Shown here one piece after another: positions 18,716-27,585 of a DNA stretch of 64,000 nt. The stretch's first letter is position 1; the number at the start of each line of letters is the position of its first letter. Made by a program: the position numbers and the translations under genes. The notes beneath the pieces were generated by a model. The model searched no databases. It was not told the DNA's origin and saw nothing but the letters and a program-made list of their open reading frames with translations. The stretch comes from Nocardia altamirensis NBRC 108246. GTDB taxonomy: Bacteria; Actinomycetota; Actinomycetes; Mycobacteriales; Mycobacteriaceae. Where the stretch lies: contig NZ_BDAY01000034.1 in NCBI RefSeq assembly GCF_001612685.1, positions 1 through 64,000 of the forward strand. The letters are read 5' to 3'.

Positions 18716-19366
18716 GTGTCGTATCTGCTCCGCGTGCAACTTCCGGATCGACCGGGAAGCCTCGGTGCCCTCGCGCTCGCACTCGGCTCCGTCGGTGCCG
18801 ACATCCTCTCGCTGGACGTGGTGGAGCGTGGCGCCGGCTACGCCGTCGACGATCTCGTCGTCGAGGTACCGCAGGGCGCGCTGCCCGACACCCTCATCAC
18901 CGCCGCCGAATCCATCGGCGACGTCCGGGTCGACTCCATCCGCCCGTACTCCGGCGTGCTGGACACCCATCGCGAACTCGAACTCATCGACCAGGTCGCC
19001 AGCGCGCGCGACGACCGGCTGCAGGTGCTCGTCGACGGCGTGCCCCGGGTGCTGCGCGTCGGCTGGAGCACCATCATCGACATGAGTCCGCAGGGCGCCT
19101 ACCGCGTCGTCGGCAGCCCGAGTGCGCCGGAGACACAAGCGGGTTCGGCGCCGTGGATGCCGCTGGAGAAGCCTGCCGTCCTCGATCCCGAAGCCGAATG
19201 GGTGCCGGAGATCTGGCGCGACATGGACACCAAACTGGCCGCAGCGCCGCTCGGCAACACCGGCAAGGTGCTTTTGCTCGGCCGTCCCGGCGGACCCGAC
19301 TTCCGGCCGTCGGAGGTCGCACGCCTCGGCTACCTCGCAGGGATCGTCGCCACCGTCCTCGGTTAG
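18716..19366 (+). CDS. ACT-domain amino-acid-binding protein
   Basis: Protein of 216 residues beginning with an ACT domain (YLLRVQLPDRPGSLGALALALG, about 2-75), a small-molecule (usually amino acid) sensing fold; the second half is a less recognisable domain with GKVLLLGRPGGPDFRPSEVARL near the end. It matches in position and type M. tuberculosis Rv3013, encoded next to gatC and ligA. The GTG at 18716 follows AGGAAAGG. No enzyme domain is fused, so a regulatory or ligand-sensing role is inferred. Confidence 0.85.
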   Translation: MSYLLRVQLPDRPGSLGALALALGSVGADILSLDVVERGAGYAVDDLVVEVPQGALPDTLITAAESIGDVRVDSIRPYSGVLDTHRELELIDQVASARDDRLQVLVDGVPRVLRVGWSTIIDMSPQGAYRVVGSPSAPETQAGSAPWMPLEKPAVLDPEAEWVPEIWRDMDTKLAAAPLGNTGKVLLLGRPGGPDFRPSEVARLGYLAGIVATVLG

Positions 19367-19371
19367 CGGGC

Positions 19372-19430
19372 ACGAGTGGCACATGGCTGCGGCGAATCGC
19401 GAGAAGACCCCTCCGTGGTGTGCCACTCGT
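19372..19430. terminator. Inverted repeat between convergent genes
   Basis: Arms ACGAGTGGCACA and TGTGCCACTCGT are perfectly complementary over 12 bp with a 35-nt loop. The position between the ACT-domain gene and a convergent GNAT gene suits a two-way terminator; the long loop lowers confidence. Confidence 0.4.
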
Positions 19431-19437
19431 TGGCGCG

Positions 19438-19956
19438 CTAAGGGTTGAGGTCGAGGCGGAGGACGGTCAGGAGTTCGCCTGCGTTCGTGTACCAGTCGCG
19501 GTCGGGGACGTGGCGGAAGCCGAGGCGGTCGTAGATGCGGCGGGCGTCGGCCATGACGGGCATGGTGGTCAGGGCGACGGCGTCGAAGCCTTCCGCCTGT
19601 GCCGTCTCGATGACGTTGCGTACCAATGCGGTTCCGACGCCGAGGCCGCGGGCGGCCTTGCCGACGGCGAGCATGCGGAATTCGAGTTCGCCGGGACGGG
19701 CGATCTCCGCGTACGGGCTGCCTGGCCTGGCGACGGTGAGCGATCCGACGATGCGGTCGGCGTGGACGGCCACCAGAATCTCCGCGGCGGCGGCCCGGTG
19801 GCCGGTGTCGGCGAGCTCGTCCACGTACGGACTGCCTTCTCGGACAAAGCCTTCCCCGACGTAGACGTCGACCGTCAGCTCGCCGATCGCCGCGTATTCG
19901 TCCGGCGTGGCAGGCCGAATGATCAGCCCCGTCTCCTTCGCATCCATACCGGGCAT
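19438..19956 (-). CDS. GNAT family N-acetyltransferase
   Basis: Acetyl-CoA-dependent acyltransferase of 172 residues. The beta-alpha core is visible with GELEFRMLAVGKAARGLGVGTALV, whose RGLGVG loop binds the pyrophosphate of acetyl-CoA, and a C-terminal IYDRLGFRHVPDRDWY, the usual GNAT beta6-beta7 region. The acceptor is unknown. An alternative start three codons in (Met4) is possible. Confidence 0.9.
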   Translation of the reverse strand: MPGMDAKETGLIIRPATPDEYAAIGELTVDVYVGEGFVREGSPYVDELADTGHRAAAAEILVAVHADRIVGSLTVARPGSPYAEIARPGELEFRMLAVGKAARGLGVGTALVRNVIETAQAEGFDAVALTTMPVMADARRIYDRLGFRHVPDRDWYTNAGELLTVLRLDLNP

Positions 19957-20015
19957 CGTGCCATTCGACGTAGAGCGGTCTACGTCACACGTGCCGGACG
20001 GCGCTGAATCGATCG

Positions 20016-20360
20016 TCAGGAACCGAGGCTCGGACGGGCGCCGGGGTGCGCGATCTGCCAGCGTTCCGGCTTGCCGGACGGGTAGACCACGGTGATGGCG
20101 TCACCGATCGACGGCCAGGCATTGACGTCCCAGGCGAAGCGGCCGTAGACGACCGTGCCCGGCTCGGTCGGGCCGGACAGGGTGCCGGTGATCGTCACGT
20201 ACTGCTCGCCGAGTGCATCCGGGCGCGGACTCACCCCCGTGACATGCAGGGTGCCGGTTTCGGCTACCGCGGGCCGGAACGCGCCGCGGCCGCGCAGATA
20301 GAGCATGACCATGCCCGCCACGGCGACAACCATGATCAGCAGCATTCCGAACTCGAGCAT
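20016..20360 (-). CDS. Small single-span membrane protein, function unknown
   Basis: A 114-residue protein with one N-terminal membrane helix (about 5-24) followed by an RGRG basic stop and a soluble beta-rich domain containing YVTITGTLSGPTEPG and YPSGKPERWQIA. I do not recognise a family; the beta-rich tail could be an OB-like or DUF3592-type fold. It reads 40 bp upstream of, and in the same direction as, the AAA ATPase end, so the two are not in one transcription order I can prove. Confidence 0.65.
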   Translation of the reverse strand: MLEFGMLLIMVVAVAGMVMLYLRGRGAFRPAVAETGTLHVTGVSPRPDALGEQYVTITGTLSGPTEPGTVVYGRFAWDVNAWPSIGDAITVVYPSGKPERWQIAHPGARPSLGS

Positions 20361-20399
20361 GGCCCCATGCTATTGCCTGCGCCGGACGAACCCGCGCAG

Positions 20400-21644
20400 C
20401 TACACGGTGGCGAGCTCGCTGGTGCCGTGCTCGGTGCGCCGAACCTGCCAGACCACGCTGCGGGTTCGCGCCGAGCGGCCGTTCCCGCGATCGATCAGGG
20501 CGCGATTGTTGGTGGTGTAGATCAGTTGGGCGCCACGGGAATTGGTTTCCGGGTTCTGGAAGAGCTGGATCAGCCGGTCGGTCTCCTCGGCGGGCAGGTG
20601 CGCGCCGATATCGTCGACGGCGAGCACCCGGCCGGAGTCGAGCGCGTCCACCATGGTCGGCAGCAGACGCAGCAGCGAGACGGTCGCGGTGGATTCGTCG
20701 GTGATGTCGAGCGGATTGGCGATGCCGTCGTGCACCAGGCCGAGGCCGACACCGCGCCGGGCCACCATGCGCGCGTACAGCGCGTCCCTGGCGGCCTTGA
20801 GGTTCGTGAGCTCGCGCTCGAGCAGCAGCGGTGTGACGCCGTTGTCGCGCAGCAGTTGGTCCGCGTGGTCGGGCGAGGTGGCGCACAGTTCGATCTGCTT
20901 GCCGATCGCGGCGATGTCGGCGTCCAGGTCACGCAGGTAGTCGGCGTACATCGGATCGTTCTCGGCGATCAGCAGATCGGTGATGCCGAGCTCGGCGGTG
21001 CGCAGCAGCATCAGCAGGCGTGCGGCGTTCTCCGCCGAGCGAGAGACGTGCCCGCCGAGCCGGTGCGCGACGGCAGCCGGGTCCGCCGGACCGAGCTGCA
21101 CCTCGAGCATCGACTCGAACCAGCGGTAGGCGGGCACCAGCGCGTCGGCGTACATCTGGCCTGCGAGGCTGAGCAGCAACGCATTCGGCCGCACCAGCGG
21201 CACCAGCGCGGCGATCCCGTAGCGCGCGGCCTCGAACATCGGGCCGATCTTGATCTGATCCCCGTTGCGCTCGAACACGATTCGCTTGCGTGAGCGCGGC
21301 TGGGTGTGCAGCCACTCGGCGGTCACGTCGGCATTGTCGAGCCGGAAGCCGTAGGTGTAGGGCACGCCCTCGGCCACGAAACCCGCCACGAATTCCGAAG
21401 GGCGGTCCGGGAATCCGAGGTGCGGTGCGCGCACCGGCCCGGCGTAGGGATCCCAGCCGGTCACCGAATGCAGTACGGCGTCACGCATCTGGCTGAGCGC
21501 GTCGATCAGGTTCGTCTTGCCCGCCGCGGCGGCGCCGTGGATCGCGGTCACCGGCACCGCAACCGGACCACTCCCCTTGGTCAACCGCAACTCCTGCCCC
21601 TCGGCCAGCGATCTGTGATTGGTCACCTGAAAACTGCGCAGCAT
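20400..21644 (-). CDS. AAA/ABC-type ATPase of the RloA-like group
   Basis: About 414 residues, starting with the SMC/RecF-like strand MLRSFQVTNHRSLAE, then Walker A GAAAAGKTN (about 36-44), a long helical middle, and a late Walker B VLAVDDIGAHLPAEE followed by IYTTNN. This is the layout of the COG1106 RloA/OLD-like ATPases. Some of these act in restriction-linked or abortive-infection defence; others are uncharacterised. No nuclease or restriction partner is next to it. The ATG at 21644 is taken because the conserved fold starts there; upstream in-frame sequence looks non-coding. Confidence 0.83.
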   Translation of the reverse strand: MLRSFQVTNHRSLAEGQELRLTKGSGPVAVPVTAIHGAAAAGKTNLIDALSQMRDAVLHSVTGWDPYAGPVRAPHLGFPDRPSEFVAGFVAEGVPYTYGFRLDNADVTAEWLHTQPRSRKRIVFERNGDQIKIGPMFEAARYGIAALVPLVRPNALLLSLAGQMYADALVPAYRWFESMLEVQLGPADPAAVAHRLGGHVSRSAENAARLLMLLRTAELGITDLLIAENDPMYADYLRDLDADIAAIGKQIELCATSPDHADQLLRDNGVTPLLLERELTNLKAARDALYARMVARRGVGLGLVHDGIANPLDITDESTATVSLLRLLPTMVDALDSGRVLAVDDIGAHLPAEETDRLIQLFQNPETNSRGAQLIYTTNNRALIDRGNGRSARTRSVVWQVRRTEHGTSELATV

Positions 21645-21892
21645 CCCGCCATCCTGTCGTCCTCGCCGCCGCGCCGCGACGGCAGGGCTTCTCCGTCGGT
21701 CCGCCATCGCCGAGGTTTGCGATAGCTGTTGCATATAACTGCAGCTTCTGCGGCCGAGCTGGGTCGTCGGCAGCGCGCAACCAGGTTGATCGCCCAACAA
21801 AGTCGCTGGTGGCGGGTTAGCATGCTGGACGCCACGACTTGCTCGTGTGCCACTGTTCGGTAAACGCTCGAAACGGATGGGTAGTGATCGGT

Positions 21893-22240
21893 ATGACGGT
21901 TCGTCGTCTGGTGATTCGAGGCGCCGTCGCCGGTGTCATCGCGGTGGGGTCGATCGTGGTGGTCGCGCCGTCCGCAGTCGCCGACAACCCGTGCGAAGGC
22001 GCCTCGGCGCGGGTCTTCTTCGGCAACAGCACGAACACCTGTCAGTCCGGTTCGGCGGCCTACAGCAATCCCACCATCGTCTCGAAGATCTGCTCGATGC
22101 CCACCTCCAGCGTGCACGCCGAGGTCACCCTCAAGCAGACCAAGACCAAGACCATCACCCAGACGATGGACCTGGCGAACGGTCAGTGCGGCCGGTTCCC
22201 GCTGCAAGGCCAGCTCAGCTCCACCGTCACCGTCAGCTGA
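21893..22240 (+). CDS. Small secreted protein
   Basis: A 115-residue exported protein: basic start MTVRRLVIRG, a hydrophobic core, and a likely signal peptidase site after AVADN or thereabouts. The mature part is about 85 residues with four cysteines, probably two disulfides, and many Ser/Thr and beta strands. I recognise no family. A GTG at 21884 is an alternative start. It converges on the QueA-family gene with a 15-bp gap. Confidence 0.75.
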   Translation: MTVRRLVIRGAVAGVIAVGSIVVVAPSAVADNPCEGASARVFFGNSTNTCQSGSAAYSNPTIVSKICSMPTSSVHAEVTLKQTKTKTITQTMDLANGQCGRFPLQGQLSSTVTVS

Positions 22241-22255
22241 GCGCGGCCGTACACC

Positions 22256-23290
22256 TCACCGCTGCCGCAAGAGCAGCGCGCTGTCGCCGAATTCGTGCCA
22301 CAGGTAGCCGGTGTCCAGCGCAGCGGCGTAGGCCGTCTCGACGGTCGATGATCCGGCCACTGCGACGAGCAGGTCCAAGTGCGACGCACCGGGTGCGTGC
22401 CAGCCGGTGATCAAGCCGTCGACGACGCGCGCCGGGCGGTCGGGACCGAGGACGAGATCGGTCCAGCCGTTGACGGGATGCACGGCGCCCAGCTGATCGG
22501 CGGCGGTTTCCAGGGCACGGGTGACGGTGGTGCCGACGGCGATGACGCGGCCGCCCGCCGCCTTCGTGTCGTTGACCATGCGGGCGGTCGCCGCCGAGAC
22601 GGTGCAGCGCTCCGGGCTCGGCGGCTCGCCCGCCTCCGGTGAGGACACGCCGGTGTGCAGGGTGATCGGCGCGACCACGACACCGGCCGCGATCAGGTCG
22701 AGCACCAGGTGTTCGGTGAACGGCCTTGCCGCGCTTGGCATTTCCGCACTGCCAGGGATGCGGCCGAAGACGGTCGAGTAGTAGGACGCGGACCATCGTT
22801 GTGGCACATAGGCGTAGGTGATCGGCGAGCCGTATGCGTCCATCAGGTCGCGCGGATCGACGGTGACCTCGGCCACCCAGAGACGGCGCGCAGCGGGCAG
22901 CCACGGTTTGCGCAGCGTGGCCCTTGCACCCTCCGGTAGCTGGACGACCGTGCCTGCCGAAAGTTCTTCGGCGGGAAAGGGCGTGCGCGCGGTGGTGCGA
23001 ATCTCGACGACCCAGCCGCCATCGTCGAGCCAGGTGGCGAAATGCACGGCGACCTGGCGGCGCTCGATGCGGCCGTCGACGGCCGCGCTGCGCGTCGCCG
23101 AATTGTTCACCACCACAAGGTCGCCCGGCCGCAGGTGGGACGGGAGCTCACGGAATTGGGCGTGGGTCAGGTCCGCTCCGGCGACGAGCAGGCGCACGTC
23201 GTCGCGCGCCAGTCCCCTGGCCTCCGGTGGCGCGGTGGCATTGCGCTCGGGTGGCAGCACGAAGGAGCGCGTGTCGAGCAGTACCGTCAC
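22256..23290 (-). CDS. QueA-family protein (SAM:tRNA ribosyltransferase-isomerase)
   Basis: Protein of 344 residues with the QueA family layout: LRPGDLVVVNNSATR early, then ITYAYVPQRW, FTEHLVLDLIAAGVVVAPITLHTG and a C-terminal LITGWHAPGASHLDLLVAV, which resembles the QueA N-L-H-x-P-x-S segment. QueA transfers ribosyl from SAM to preQ1 in tRNA to give epoxyqueuosine. No other queuosine gene is in the window, so the true substrate is open. The GTG at 23290 overlaps the stop of the upstream SDR (GTGA), so the pair is translationally coupled. Confidence 0.85.
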   Translation of the reverse strand: MTVLLDTRSFVLPPERNATAPPEARGLARDDVRLLVAGADLTHAQFRELPSHLRPGDLVVVNNSATRSAAVDGRIERRQVAVHFATWLDDGGWVVEIRTTARTPFPAEELSAGTVVQLPEGARATLRKPWLPAARRLWVAEVTVDPRDLMDAYGSPITYAYVPQRWSASYYSTVFGRIPGSAEMPSAARPFTEHLVLDLIAAGVVVAPITLHTGVSSPEAGEPPSPERCTVSAATARMVNDTKAAGGRVIAVGTTVTRALETAADQLGAVHPVNGWTDLVLGPDRPARVVDGLITGWHAPGASHLDLLVAVAGSSTVETAYAAALDTGYLWHEFGDSALLLRQR

Positions 23291-23982
23291 TGCGCCTGTC
23301 CGACCGTGAAATCCGCTGCGGCATAACGACCGTTCTTGGGTTTGTCGATGAGCAGGCGCAGCAGCGCAGGGACCACCGATTCGGGTTCGGGGCGATCGGA
23401 GATGTCCTCGCCGGGGAAGGCGGCCTGATGCATCTCGGTGCGCATGTCGCCGGGATCGAACGAGTAGATCGACACGTCCGGGTGCTCGGCGCCGAGCACG
23501 GCAGTGAGCTGGTCGAGTGCGGCCTTGGCGGAACCGTAGCCGCCCCACTGCGGATACGGTTCGATCGCGGCGTCGGAGCTGATGTTGACCACGACGCCGC
23601 CGGGCTGCAGCAGCGGCAGCGTCGATTGCAGCACCGCAAGCGGGGCAATGACATTCGTCCGGTACACCAGCTCGAGTTCGTCGAGCGGGTAGTCGAGCAG
23701 CCGCGGCAGCGGGCTCGGGCCGAGCCTGCTCGCGTTGTTCACGATCAGCGTCAGTTCGCCGGTGCCGCGGACGGACTCGGTCACCAGCGCGCGATGCGCC
23801 GGGTCGGTGATGTCACCGGGAACGGGGATGAACGCGGCGCCGAGTTCGTCCGCTACCCGGTCCAGCCGTTCGGCGCGCCTGGCCGTGCCGATCACCCACC
23901 AGCCGCGCCGGACGAGTGCACGGGTGAGTGCGAGCCCGAATCCGGCGGAGGCGCCGGTGATCAGGGCCGTGGGAAGATCCAT
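23287..23982 (-). CDS. Short-chain dehydrogenase/reductase
   Basis: SDR of 231 residues: TGASAGFGLAL cofactor loop (about 8-18), an arginine pair typical of NADP preference, NNAS at about 82, and an active-site pair in YGSAKAALDQL. It heads a two-gene operon with the QueA-family gene (4-bp overlap). The close coupling suggests a shared small-molecule or nucleoside pathway, which is inference. Confidence 0.92.
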   Translation of the reverse strand: MDLPTALITGASAGFGLALTRALVRRGWWVIGTARRAERLDRVADELGAAFIPVPGDITDPAHRALVTESVRGTGELTLIVNNASRLGPSPLPRLLDYPLDELELVYRTNVIAPLAVLQSTLPLLQPGGVVVNISSDAAIEPYPQWGGYGSAKAALDQLTAVLGAEHPDVSIYSFDPGDMRTEMHQAAFPGEDISDRPEPESVVPALLRLLIDKPKNGRYAAADFTVGQAQ

Positions 23983-24081
23983 GTCGACCTCCTGGTAGTG
24001 CTTACCAGTCGATCGTCATACCTCGAGCAAGGTTCAGGTCAAGTGCCGTTCGCCGTCGGCGCACTGACTGTCCGTCGGCGA

Positions 24082-26187
24082 CTACTCGTCGTCCTCGTCG
24101 GCCGCCGCGGGCGCAAGCGCGTCCGGGCCCTCGGCGAGGAGCTGCCGGAACCCGTCCTCGTCGAGGATCGGCACCCCGAGTTCCTCCGCCTTGGCCGCCT
24201 TCGACCCCGGCGCGTCCCCGATCACCACGAACGCGGTCTTCTTGGACACCGAGCTGGCGGCCTTGCCGCCGCGCACCAGGATCGCCTCCTTCGCGCCGTC
24301 CCGGGTAAACCCTTGCAGCGAGCCGGTAACCACGATCGAGAGGCCTTCGAGATTGCGTTCGATGGACTCGTCGCGCTCGTCTTCCATCCGTACGCCCGCG
24401 GCACGCCACTTCTCCACCACGACCCGATGCCAGTCGACGGTGAACCACTCCGCGACCGCGGCGGCGATGGTCGGGCCGACACCCTCCGCGGCGGCCAACT
24501 CCGCCACCGAGGCGTTGTCGATGCGTTCCATGCTGTAGAACTCCGCGGCCAGCGCTCGCGCGGCGGTCGGGCCGACGTGCCGGATGGACAGGGCGACGAG
24601 CACCCGCCACAGCGGCCGGTCCTTCACCAGCGCCAAATTCTCCAGCAGCCGTTTGCCATTGGCCGAGAGGCTGCCGTTCTTGTTCACGAACAGCGTGGTG
24701 GTGAGCAGCGACGCCTCGTCGAGGTCGAACAGGTCGCCCTCGTCGACGATCGCGCCGGAGGCGAGCAGGTCGTTCGCGGCTTGCTCACCGAGCGCTTCGA
24801 TGTCGAAGGCGCCGCGTCCGGCGACGTGATACACCCGCTCGCGCAACTGCGCCGGGCAGAACCGCTGATTGGGGCAGCGAATGTCGGCGTCGCCCTCCTT
24901 CTCCGGCGCCAGTTCGGTGCCGCAGACCGGGCAGTGCGTCGGCATCACGAACTCGCGCTCGTCGCCGGTGCGCGCGTCGACCACCGGGCCGAGCACCTCG
25001 GGGATCACGTCGCCCGCCTTGCGGATGGTGACGGTGTCGCCGATCAGCACGCCCTTGCGCTTGACCTCCGAGGCGTTGTGCAGCGTCGCCATCGCGACGG
25101 TGGAACCCGCGATCGACACCGGCGCCATCACCGCGAACGGGGTGACCCGGCCGGTGCGGCCGACATTCACCTCGATGTTCAGCAGTTTCGTCGTCGCCTC
25201 TTCCGGCGGGTACTTGTAGGCGATCGCCCAGCGCGGCGCGCGCGAGGTCGCGCCGAGCCTGCGCTGCAAGGCCATCTCGTCGATCTTGATGACCTGGCCG
25301 TCGATCTCGTGCTCGATGTCGTGGCGGTGCTCGCCCCAGTAGGCGACGCGCTCGACCACCGCGTCGATGCCGTGGACCCGCCTGGTGTGCGCGGAGACCG
25401 GCAGGCCCCAGGACGCCAGCGCTCGATAGGCCTCGTACTGCGACGCGGGGGTGTACCCCTCCAGCCGCCCGAACCCGTGGCAGATCATCCGCAGGTTGCG
25501 CCGCGCGGTGACCGCGGGATCCTTCTGCCGCAGTGACCCGGCGGCGGTATTGCGCGGGTTCGCGTACGGCGGTTTGCCTTCGGCGACGATCGAGGCGTTG
25601 AGCGCCTCGAAGTCCACCAGGCGCAGATAGACCTCGCCGCGCACCTCGAGCAAGGCCGGGATCGGGAACTCGTCGTTGGCGGTGAGCTCGCCGGGGATGT
25701 CGTCGATGGTGCGTGCGTTGAGCGTGACGTCCTCGCCGGCCCGGCCGTCGCCGCGCGTCGCGCCGCGCACCAGTCGCCCGTTCTCGTAGACCAGGTTCAG
25801 CGCGACACCGTCGATCTTCACCTCGCACAGGTAGTGCAGGTCCGGCCCGGTCTCCGTCTCCACCCGGCTCGCCCAGGCGCGCAGCTCGTCGAGGCTGAAC
25901 ACGTTGTCCAGCGACAACATCCGCTCGAGATGATCGACGGTGGTGAAGTCGGTGGCGAACCCGCCGCCGACGAGCTGGGTCGGCGAATCCGGCGTGCGCA
26001 GGTCGGGATGCGCCGCCTCCATCGCCTCCAGCCGCTTCAGCAGCGCGTCGAACTCTCCGTCGGTGATGATCGGAGCGTCGCGCACGTAGTAGCGGAACTG
26101 ATGCTCGCGCACCTCATCCGCAAGCTGCTGCCACTGCACCCGCTGCGCTGCCGTCGCCGAGGCCGCCGCACTGTCACGTTCACTCAC
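24082..26187 (-). CDS. ligA: NAD-dependent DNA ligase
   Basis: Replicative LigA of 701 residues. Domains in order: Ia (about 15-75), the adenylation domain with Lys124 in CEVKIDG, the OB fold, a four-cysteine zinc finger (CPVCGTELAPE with CPNQRFC), helix-hairpin-helix repeats (about 480-590), and a C-terminal BRCT domain. The acidic tail (ADEDDE) is usual. The GTG at 26187 gives the normal length. Its place corresponds to M. tuberculosis Rv3014c. Confidence 0.98.
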   Translation of the reverse strand: MSERDSAAASATAAQRVQWQQLADEVREHQFRYYVRDAPIITDGEFDALLKRLEAMEAAHPDLRTPDSPTQLVGGGFATDFTTVDHLERMLSLDNVFSLDELRAWASRVETETGPDLHYLCEVKIDGVALNLVYENGRLVRGATRGDGRAGEDVTLNARTIDDIPGELTANDEFPIPALLEVRGEVYLRLVDFEALNASIVAEGKPPYANPRNTAAGSLRQKDPAVTARRNLRMICHGFGRLEGYTPASQYEAYRALASWGLPVSAHTRRVHGIDAVVERVAYWGEHRHDIEHEIDGQVIKIDEMALQRRLGATSRAPRWAIAYKYPPEEATTKLLNIEVNVGRTGRVTPFAVMAPVSIAGSTVAMATLHNASEVKRKGVLIGDTVTIRKAGDVIPEVLGPVVDARTGDEREFVMPTHCPVCGTELAPEKEGDADIRCPNQRFCPAQLRERVYHVAGRGAFDIEALGEQAANDLLASGAIVDEGDLFDLDEASLLTTTLFVNKNGSLSANGKRLLENLALVKDRPLWRVLVALSIRHVGPTAARALAAEFYSMERIDNASVAELAAAEGVGPTIAAAVAEWFTVDWHRVVVEKWRAAGVRMEDERDESIERNLEGLSIVVTGSLQGFTRDGAKEAILVRGGKAASSVSKKTAFVVIGDAPGSKAAKAEELGVPILDEDGFRQLLAEGPDALAPAAADEDDE

Positions 26188-26285
26188 CCAACGCACATTA
26201 GCCGAGCCCACCGACATCCCACGGCAGTGTTCGCGCACGTCGCGGTACCTAATGCACCAGCGCACCGCGGCAGGCGCCGGTCAGC

Positions 26286-26307
26286 TGCCCGCTGGTCTCA
26301 GCGGGCA
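26286..26307 (-). terminator. Short hairpin after the methionine-synthase-like gene
   Basis: A perfect 9-bp stem, TGCCCGCTG paired with CAGCGGGCA, with a 4-nt loop, just past the stop at 26314 on the minus strand and before ligA. Confidence 0.5.
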
Positions 26308-26313
26308 CCGGCC

Positions 26314-27411
26314 TCACTCGAAGGTGAGCGATTCGGGGTCTTCGGCGTAGGCGCGGGCCACCTCGGCGGCCAGGGTGAGGGACTTGCGAGCCCAGGTCAG
26401 CGGGGCGCCTGCGAGGCCGCAGGCGGGACTCACCAGGACCTGAGTGGCGAGGGTGGTGCGAGGGAAGCCGAGGCGGTCGATGAGGCGGACGCCGGGTTCG
26501 GCGATGGTGCGCCAGGTCGGCGGGGTCGGCGGCGGCGTGGTCGGCACGAGCCCGAGAACCAGATGTTTGCCGGAGTCGAGGATCTCGCCGACGCTGTCGA
26601 GATCGCGGGTTGCGACCGTGGCGATGTCGAAACCGATTGCGGCGGCGGCGCTTCCGCGCAGGAAAGCAAGCGAGGGCGGCCCGGCACAGCTGTGGATCAT
26701 GACCGGCGCGGATTGGGCGGTGATGACCGCGTCGAGAATGCTGCTCGCCTCGGGTTCCGGCAGCGCGCGGACGGTGTTGAGCAGGCTGACGCCGGACAGC
26801 GAGCCCGCGAGCACCGCCGTCAGGGCTGGTTCGTCCAGTTGTAGCAGCACTTGCGCGCCGAGTCGCTTGCGGATCTCGGCGACGTGACCGACGAGGCCCT
26901 CGGCCAAGGATTCCGAAAGATCGCGCAGCGCACCAGGATCGGTGAGCGCAAGGTGTCCGCTGGGAAGTTCCACCTGAGCCGCGAGCGTCAGCGGACCTGC
27001 CACCTGCAGCTTGATCGGCCGACCGGTGCCCGCCGAACCCGCTGTCTCCCAAGCCTCTTCGAGCGCATCGAGGTCGGCGCGGAACAGGTCACGCGCGCGC
27101 CGGGACACCGCACCCGGCCGCGGCGACAACCGGTAGCCGCGCGTGGTGGTGTCGAATCGCATGTCGACCAGCAACGCCGACACGCGGCCGATCATGTCGG
27201 CGCCTACGCCGCGGCCGGGTAGCTCGACCAAGTGCGGAAGTTCGGGTAGCTCACCGAGGATGGTGGTCGCGGACTCCCGCGGATCGATGCCGGGCCACGA
27301 GCCGACGCCGGTCGCGATCCCGCCGCGCAGGACGGGCGTTCCGTGCAGCTCCGGTTCGCTCCCGCGTCCCTCGACGGTGAAACCGTCGTCGAACCTTTCC
27401 ATCTCGTGCAC
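26314..27411 (-). CDS. Cobalamin-independent methionine synthase-like protein
   Basis: A 365-residue protein of the MetE C-terminal-domain family, corresponding in position and size to M. tuberculosis Rv3015c. It has GSWPG near the start and IHSCAGPPSLAFLRGS in the later part, the His-x-Cys pair used for zinc in MetE, with the barrel fold in between. At half the length of MetE it lacks the N-terminal duplicate, so use of methyltetrahydrofolate is uncertain. The second Met (MERF) is an alternative start. Confidence 0.88.
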   Translation of the reverse strand: MHEMERFDDGFTVEGRGSEPELHGTPVLRGGIATGVGSWPGIDPRESATTILGELPELPHLVELPGRGVGADMIGRVSALLVDMRFDTTTRGYRLSPRPGAVSRRARDLFRADLDALEEAWETAGSAGTGRPIKLQVAGPLTLAAQVELPSGHLALTDPGALRDLSESLAEGLVGHVAEIRKRLGAQVLLQLDEPALTAVLAGSLSGVSLLNTVRALPEPEASSILDAVITAQSAPVMIHSCAGPPSLAFLRGSAAAAIGFDIATVATRDLDSVGEILDSGKHLVLGLVPTTPPPTPPTWRTIAEPGVRLIDRLGFPRTTLATQVLVSPACGLAGAPLTWARKSLTLAAEVARAYAEDPESLTFE

Positions 27412-27585
27412 CGTTGTCCGTTCCTGTCGGTTGGTTCACTCTGCGCGGCAGGACGATTCCGTGGCGCAGGGGGCAGTTGCGGACCCGATGCATTGTGCAC
27501 GCCCCCACTGCATCATCGCCGACCGGTACCGCCCGCCGGAAGAGCTGAGTCGAGCGCCGACCCGATCAGGCGCCCGCGGGCCGCC

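Noticed and set aside
22924..25536. An 870-codon frame opposite the QueA-like gene, the SDR and ligA
   Set aside because: It crosses three genes with sound motifs and has itself only low-complexity Arg/Gly/Asp-rich sequence.
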